19,373 bases of DNA, from positions 1 through 19,373 of the forward strand of contig JAJTHA010000213.1 in NCBI GenBank assembly GCA_021299565.1, read 5' to 3'. Position numbers and translations under genes: made by a program. Below, piece by piece: positions 15,477 to 19,373 of this stretch. The notes beneath the pieces are model-generated. The model did not search any database and had not been told where the DNA came from. It saw nothing but the letters and a program-made list of their open reading frames with translations. Each line of letters starts with the position of its first letter. Position 1 is the first letter of the stretch. The stretch comes from Candidatus Caenarcanales bacterium. GTDB lineage: Bacteria; Cyanobacteriota; Vampirovibrionia; LMEP-6097.

Positions 15477-16364
15477 CTATTTATGTTTCTTTTTGTTTAA
15501 TCCTAAGAATCTCCAAATCGTGAAATCGTGAGTAATCTCGTTAATATTATTTACGCTTTTCCTAATGTCAGATCTAAGCTTTTTGTCTCCAGCAATTTGG
15601 GCTGAATTGTCAATCAATACTTTTATGTTCTGAGCATCGTCGTCAGAGAAGAGAGCGTTAAGTCTATTTGATAAATTGGAGACAGCTTCTGCTGATTCTG
15701 CGTTAACTCTGATCAAAGTGTCTAGGCGAACGGGTTCTAGTACGACAAATCTTGGGCTATCGCTGGCAAATTGATTGCGGTATTCAGGGTCTGTGTCAAT
15801 AGTAGTGATGTCTACATACTGTTCACCGATTACTCCTGATGGCACTATGGTTACCTGATTGAGTTGACCAATAGGAACGTTGGGAGTAGTCACAGAAACA
15901 GTTACAGCCACGTGTCTACCTGCGATAATATCTTCTTGCATGCTACTTGATTTACCAAGAGTGATTTCTAATTGAGCTTTGTTGACTTCTTCTTGAGCCA
16001 GTACAAGATCCTCAATCTCACTACTGGTGAGCATTTCTCTAGCTCTATCAAGATGTCTTTTGCCAAGTCCGATCAGAGCAGATACCGGCAATGGCTCTTG
16101 GGTGAAACTTTTGCGAACTGGATAGATAGAGTCTACAACTCCGATCTTGAGACCGTTCCATCTAAGAGCATTTCCTTCTTGAAGACCATTTACGTTGCGG
16201 AAATAAAAAGTGTATTTGTTGTAATTATAGATTTTGTGACCTTTGAGCCAGACTATAATTGCTATTAGAGCCACCAAGCCAAGTATTGCTACGGTACCGA
16301 TTTTGCTTAGTTCTTCTTTGTTTATTTTGTTCATTGATGCCGATGACTCTTGGTCTTTCGACAT
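15477..16364 (-). CDS. MCE/MlaD-family membrane-anchored lipid-transport protein
   Basis: A 295-residue protein with one N-terminal membrane helix (about 22-40, GTVAILGLVALIAIIVWL), so the bulk is outside the cytoplasmic membrane. An MCE domain follows: YTFYFRNVNGLQEGNALRWN (51-70) with GLKIGVVDSI, then the second half HVAVTVSVTT and VTIVPSGVIGEQYVDIT (171-187). The halves are separated by about 65 residues (85-150) of charged helical sequence, absent from a minimal MlaD. The tail (215-275) is predicted helical. MCE proteins form hexameric rings that pass lipids for an ABC transporter (MlaFEBD type). No MlaE permease or ATPase gene is adjacent here. AAGGA lies 12 bases before the ATG; M11 is an alternative start. 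It stands between the paralogue pair and rpoB. Confidence 0.85.
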   Translation of the reverse strand: MSKDQESSASMNKINKEELSKIGTVAILGLVALIAIIVWLKGHKIYNYNKYTFYFRNVNGLQEGNALRWNGLKIGVVDSIYPVRKSFTQEPLPVSALIGLGKRHLDRAREMLTSSEIEDLVLAQEEVNKAQLEITLGKSSSMQEDIIAGRHVAVTVSVTTPNVPIGQLNQVTIVPSGVIGEQYVDITTIDTDPEYRNQFASDSPRFVVLEPVRLDTLIRVNAESAEAVSNLSNRLNALFSDDDAQNIKVLIDNSAQIAGDKKLRSDIRKSVNNINEITHDFTIWRFLGLNKKKHK

Positions 16365-16432
16365 TATAGTATTAAATCCTTAAATGCCCGGCTGTTGTTT
16401 ATCTGGAAAGTAGTGAAACGGTAGGAGCGGTC

Positions 16433-17323
16433 CTAGTTTATTCCTGCTCTAAGTCTTCCAGCTACTTCCTGCGGGAAGCAAGCTAGCGCTTTGTTTCGAT
16501 ATTCTGCTAGAGCTTGTGTATTTTCACCAGCAGCAAGCTTGAAGTTTTCATCCATCCAATCAAACACTGTTTGAAATGAGTTTTCATCCAAAGCATTTGC
16601 TATTCCAGAAGCTTCTAACATTACTCTTGCGTCAGCAAGTTCTAATGTAGTGAAGAAGTCTTTAGGTGGTGCTTTTTCGTCGTTTGAATGTGAAAGCAAA
16701 TCTCTTTCAGCAGCATCAATGTGCTCGTACAAACTTTCCTTTGCATAATTATTTCTATCCAGTCCTAATAAATAGTTAAAAGCATTAAATAGTGGATCAT
16801 AATCATTCAGTAAATCAATTTCTTTTCTCAGTGAATCCTCTGTCTGCATAGTTTGCTTAGTGACTTCCACTGGATCTGAAAAACAATCAAAACCGTCTTC
16901 TTCTGTTATTTCTTTTTGTGCAATTTGATTTATTTCTTCTTTCTGTTTTTCTGTAAATTGTTTTTTGACCTCAGTGCTGCCAAAGTTTTTAAATACCCTA
17001 AGATCAAAATCTTCAGAATCGTCAATGTAATCATGCATTTTGTTAATTAAATCTTTGATTTCATCTGGTGTTTGCAACTCAAAAATTCTTGGTTGACTTA
17101 ACCATAGTTCAGCTGATTTACCTGTGCTAAAAGCCTTTAAAGCTTTTTCGCTTGGAAGCTTGGATTGAAATTCACTGGTGAATTGTTCAACAGTTGGTTG
17201 TATTTTGGATTCGGGATTTAATTTGCAAATTTTCTGAACAAAAGCAATTAGTGCTGTTTGCGCTCTTGCTGAGATATTTGTAAGATCCGTTGGATTAAAT
17301 GTTTTAATTGTTGCGTTAACCAT
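16433..17323 (-). CDS. Hypothetical protein, tandem paralogue B
   Basis: A 296-residue acidic, soluble, mostly helical protein with no signal peptide or membrane segment. I do not recognise the family. It is a paralogue of the gene at 17421-18305. Shared blocks are the N-terminal RAQxxLIAFVQKICKL (about 20-35), then W-L-x-QP-x-(I/L)FEL, and a C-terminal block of about 80 residues ending in KLAAGENTQAL, EYRNKALACFPQEVAGRLRA. The middle (about 95-215) is diverged and rich in Asp, Glu and Lys. The start is set by an ATG 7 bases after GGTATTAT, with no Shine-Dalgarno, so it may have its own leaderless promoter despite following paralogue A by only 97 bases. The MCE gene begins 68 bases downstream. 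Confidence 0.82.
   Translation of the reverse strand: MVNATIKTFNPTDLTNISARAQTALIAFVQKICKLNPESKIQPTVEQFTSEFQSKLPSEKALKAFSTGKSAELWLSQPRIFELQTPDEIKDLINKMHDYIDDSEDFDLRVFKNFGSTEVKKQFTEKQKEEINQIAQKEITEEDGFDCFSDPVEVTKQTMQTEDSLRKEIDLLNDYDPLFNAFNYLLGLDRNNYAKESLYEHIDAAERDLLSHSNDEKAPPKDFFTTLELADARVMLEASGIANALDENSFQTVFDWMDENFKLAAGENTQALAEYRNKALACFPQEVAGRLRAGIN
16446..16573 (-). repeat. Near-identical 128-bp block, copy in paralogue B
   Basis: This C-terminal coding block matches 17437-17564 with about 12 differences in 128 bases by my hand count (roughly 90%), without gaps. The two genes are much less alike elsewhere, so the block looks recently homogenised or unusually constrained. Confidence 0.8.
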
Positions 17324-17330
17324 ATTCGAA

Positions 17331-17336
17331 ATAATA
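17331..17336 (-). promoter_or_regulatory. Candidate -10 element for paralogue B (leaderless)
   Basis: On the minus strand TATTAT, preceded by GG, ends 7 bases before the ATG at 17323, the same geometry as at the ATPase and left-edge genes. A TTAACA at 17357-17362 could serve as a -35, but the 20-base spacer is long. Confidence 0.4.
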
Positions 17337-17358
17337 CCAAGAAAATAAGGCGCATTTG

Positions 17359-17424
17359 TTAAGCTTTGCTAATTTTGTTGAAGGCGTCTATAACCCTATC
17401 CAAATCCTCATAGCTATTGTCTAT
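17359..17424 (-). pseudogene. Possible orphan C-terminal coding remnant
   Basis: Between the two paralogues a 21-codon frame plus TAA reads IDNSYEDLDRVIDAFNKISKA. It has no start codon and an in-frame stop directly before it. The pattern is a strongly amphipathic, protein-like helix, similar in character to the last helix of fold-type I PLP enzymes, though 21 residues are too few to identify a family. It could be the tail of a former neighbour cut off when paralogue A was inserted or duplicated. Chance is a real alternative. Confidence 0.25.
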
Positions 17425-18305
17425 TTACCTAATGAAGCTCTTAGTCTTCCAGCTACTTCTTGCGGGAAGCAAGCTAGCGCTTTGTTTCTGTATTCTTCTA
17501 GGGCTTGAGTATTTTCACCAGCAGCAAGCTTGAAGTTTGTATCCATCCAGTTAAATACTGTTTGCAAAGCATCTTCATTAAATGCATTTACCACTCCAGA
17601 TGCTTCTAAAAGATCATTTGCATCGGCAACCTCAGCGATGGTACCAAAATCTTTTGGAGTTTTTTCGTAGTTTATTGTTGTAGAAAACAATTCATCCTGA
17701 GCATTATTGACAAATTCATACATCCATTCAGAGAATCCTTCTTTGCGACTATCCTCAATAATATGATCAAACGAAGGTGCATATTTTTTGAGTTGATTAA
17801 TTCCCTCTCTGATGAGATTTTCGTCTTTTATAACAGGTATAGGTTCCTCTTGTAGGGCTTTATCAAAACAATCAACAGATTTACCTAAGCTATTTTCTGC
17901 AAGATATTGAAGATTCAGGCGAGGATTTCCAATTATTTTATCTTTGAACTCAGGGATTCCGTATTTTTGAATTATATTGACTTGGTCTTCACTTAAGAAT
18001 CCGTATCCATTTCTTTCTGGTATTAGAGAGCATATTTTTGCTCCAAAGTCATTTTTATCCTTAGCACCAAGTAATTCAAATAGCTTTGGCTGAGCTAACC
18101 AATATCCTAAAAGCACATGCTTTTTCAGTGCGCTTAAAGCTTTTTCACGTAAGTACGTTTTGGAAACTTCAGCTTCAGCTTTAGTAACATCTTCAGTGAA
18201 CTTTTCTGCTGGCTGAAGTTTGCAGATCTTTTGCACAAAAGCTATCAAAAGATTTTGAGCTCTTTGTGAAATTAAACCATTCACAGCTCCATTTTCATAA
18301 GGCAA
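17421..18305 (-). CDS. Hypothetical protein, tandem paralogue A
   Basis: A 294-residue soluble, helical protein of unrecognised family, paralogous to the next gene downstream. The N-terminal block is QRAQNLLIAFVQKICKL (14-30), followed by YWLAQPKLFEL. The C-terminal block runs from about 215 (PKDFGTIAEVADANDLLEAS) to EYRNKALACFPQEVAGRLRA near the end. The middle differs from paralogue B in sequence and in small insertions and deletions. There is no membrane segment or export signal. The ATG at 18305 lies 11 bases from the inverted repeat of the IS30 element, so most of its original upstream region has been separated from it. Expression may now depend on the element or be lost. The N-terminal 13 residues before the shared block are shorter than in paralogue B, so the annotated start could be a substitute. 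Confidence 0.82.
   Translation of the reverse strand: MPYENGAVNGLISQRAQNLLIAFVQKICKLQPAEKFTEDVTKAEAEVSKTYLREKALSALKKHVLLGYWLAQPKLFELLGAKDKNDFGAKICSLIPERNGYGFLSEDQVNIIQKYGIPEFKDKIIGNPRLNLQYLAENSLGKSVDCFDKALQEEPIPVIKDENLIREGINQLKKYAPSFDHIIEDSRKEGFSEWMYEFVNNAQDELFSTTINYEKTPKDFGTIAEVADANDLLEASGVVNAFNEDALQTVFNWMDTNFKLAAGENTQALEEYRNKALACFPQEVAGRLRASLGK
17437..17564 (-). repeat. Near-identical 128-bp block, copy in paralogue A
   Basis: Partner of the block at 16446-16573. The encoded segment covers FKLAAGENTQAL through AGRLRA, with one amino-acid difference in that 33-residue core. Confidence 0.8.
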
Positions 18306-18316
18306 AATCTGACCCG

Positions 18317-18361
18317 CTTAGGCTCTAAAGCGAAATGCAACAAAACTTGATTTCTGACCTC
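18317..18361 (+). repeat. Left terminal inverted repeat of the IS30 element
   Basis: It begins CTTAGGCTCTAAAG and contains AAATGCAAC and CTTGATTTCTG, all shared with the right end. The outermost 14 bases are near-palindromic themselves. It stands 11 bases from the start codon of paralogue A. Confidence 0.85.
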
Positions 18362-18387
18362 TTTAAGTAAATACAGGAGGTTAAGAA

Positions 18388-19365
18388 ATGTCATTTAAGA
18401 GTAAAGGTCATCTGACCTGGGAAGAGATAGTTAAAATTGAAACATTGAAAGACGAAGGATTAAATATTACAGAAATTAGTATCCGTTTAGGGAGAAATAA
18501 ATCTGTAGTTAGTCGTTGCATAAGCAACAATTCCACAGATGGTGATTTCATTGCAGAAAAAGCCTGGCAGTTAATGTATGAAAGGAAAAGAACAGCAAAT
18601 AGTCATCTAAGAATAGTCAGTGACAGTGTTTTAGAAAAATTCATAATTGATTGTATTGAGATGCACTGGTCTCCAGAACAAATTGCTGGTAAGTGGAGAG
18701 TAGATGCTGATGAAATAATTTGCCATGAAACCATTTACAAATGGCTTTATGCGGGTCATTGTGATCTCATCAAGCTCCGTCTGCGACGGAAAGGTAGTAA
18801 ATATCGCCGTAAACGTTCTAGCCCAGAATTTATTACAAACAAACGCTCAATTGATATGAGACCAGAAGAAGTAGAGAAACGTGAAGTAATTGGGCATTGG
18901 GAAGGTGATACGATGCTCGGTAAAACCCCAAATGGACCTAAAGTTCTGATCAATGTGGAACGCAAATCTGGATTGCTTTTGGCGGCAAAAGTTGAAAATA
19001 AAACAGCTGATGCGATTTTAGAATCTACAAAAGATTTATTTGAAAAAATCCCAGAAGAGCTTTGCTTATCAATAACTTATGACAATGGAACAGAGTTTGC
19101 TAGGCACAAAGAAATCGAAAACAGCGTTGAAATGAAAGTATATTTTGCGCACGCATATAGTCCTTGGGAAAGAGGAACTTGTGAGAACACAATTGGACTT
19201 TTGCGAGAATTCATTCCAAAGGGGACTGATTTGCGTAAAATTAGCAACGAAGAGTTGCAATATTACGTAGGATTAATCAACAACAGACCTAGAAAAAGGC
19301 TAGGATTTAGAACACCAATAGAGATTTTTGAGGCAGAAATCAAGGAACGTTGCATTTGCCCTTAG
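18388..19365 (+). CDS. IS30-family transposase
   Basis: A 325-residue DDE transposase that binds the element's ends and cuts and joins DNA. The N-terminal helix-turn-helix is HLTWEEIVKIETLKDEG then ITEISIRLGRNKSVVSRCI (8-45), the IS30 signature. The catalytic residues lie in GHWEGDTMLG (first Asp), TYDNGTEFA (second Asp) and SPWERGTCENTIGLLREFIP (Glu). The C-terminal NNRPRKRLGFRTPIEIFE is also typical. The frame is intact, so the copy may be active. A perfect Shine-Dalgarno AGGAGG (18375-18380) sits 7 bases before the ATG, stronger than at any host gene here. The gene ends within the right inverted repeat. Confidence 0.95.
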   Translation: MSFKSKGHLTWEEIVKIETLKDEGLNITEISIRLGRNKSVVSRCISNNSTDGDFIAEKAWQLMYERKRTANSHLRIVSDSVLEKFIIDCIEMHWSPEQIAGKWRVDADEIICHETIYKWLYAGHCDLIKLRLRRKGSKYRRKRSSPEFITNKRSIDMRPEEVEKREVIGHWEGDTMLGKTPNGPKVLINVERKSGLLLAAKVENKTADAILESTKDLFEKIPEELCLSITYDNGTEFARHKEIENSVEMKVYFAHAYSPWERGTCENTIGLLREFIPKGTDLRKISNEELQYYVGLINNRPRKRLGFRTPIEIFEAEIKERCICP

Positions 19366-19373
19366 AATCTAAG
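19330..19373 (+). repeat. Right terminal inverted repeat of the IS30 element
   Basis: The reverse complement begins CTTAGATTCTAAGGGC and carries AAATGCAAC and CTTGATTTCTG as in the left end. The last 13 bases (19361-19373) form the palindrome CTTAGA-a-TCTAAG. It overlaps the last codons and stop of the transposase. Confidence 0.85.

Larger units (their letters stand above)
18317..19373 (+). mobile_element. IS30-family insertion sequence
   Basis: The element is about 1,057 bp, the usual IS30 size, with one transposase gene and long imperfect terminal repeats (left 18317-18361, right 19330-19373). The first 40 bases of the two ends match at about 31 positions by hand count, without gaps. The transposase stop codon lies inside the right repeat. 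The right end coincides with the window edge, so a target-site duplication cannot be tested and the outermost bases are uncertain. Confidence 0.9.

Noticed and set aside
16422..16435. Hairpin TAGGA-gcgg-TCCTA at the end of paralogue B as a terminator
   Set aside because: The stem is only 5 bp and no T-run follows in the direction of transcription.

Overview
The window is an AT-rich bacterial chromosome segment dominated by an RNA polymerase operon on the minus strand: rpoB, then rpoC1, then rpoC2. The beta-prime subunit is split into two genes, as in Cyanobacteria, and RpoC2 carries an insertion of about 620 residues in the trigger loop, comparable to cyanobacterial SI3. No photosynthesis gene is present, while a flagellar rod gene and a type IV pilin-like gene are. 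My inference is a non-photosynthetic relative of Cyanobacteria (Vampirovibrionia/Melainabacteria-like). No 16S or database check was possible, so this is moderate confidence only.

Layout, left to right. Positions 1-689 hold the N-terminal part of an unrecognised minus-strand protein that runs off the left edge. A divergent intergenic region with a 14-bp perfect inverted repeat (741-783) separates it from a plus-strand DUF4143-type AAA ATPase (794-2011). A nested hairpin at 2017-2067 ends that gene and the convergent minus-strand cluster. That cluster, read from right to left, is: FHA-domain protein (6171-5470), FlgF/FlgG-family rod protein (5264-4509), a MITE-like repeat (4289-4480), a flavodiiron-type flavin reductase domain (4252-3773), a DppC/OppC-like permease (3789-2968), a pilin-like protein (2945-2454) and a MAPEG protein (2451-2062). 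Its members do not form one obvious pathway.

Positions 6251-15377 are rpoC2, rpoC1 and rpoB. Upstream of rpoB on the same strand lie a membrane-anchored MCE (MlaD-like) lipid-transport protein (16364-15477) and two tandem paralogues of unknown function (17323-16433 and 18305-17421). The paralogues share conserved ends and a diverged middle. An IS30-family element (18317-19373) with long imperfect terminal repeats fills the right edge. It ends only 11 bases upstream of the first paralogue's start codon.

The most notable non-coding signal is a shared start-region architecture. The left-edge gene, the ATPase and the second paralogue each have GGTAnnAT exactly 7 bases before the start codon and no Shine-Dalgarno sequence, as expected for leaderless transcription. 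rpoC1, rpoC2 and the transposase instead have Shine-Dalgarno sequences. I saw no tRNA, rRNA or CRISPR array. No intergenic stretch exceeds about 300 bases; the longest, 4253-4508, is mostly the repeat element.
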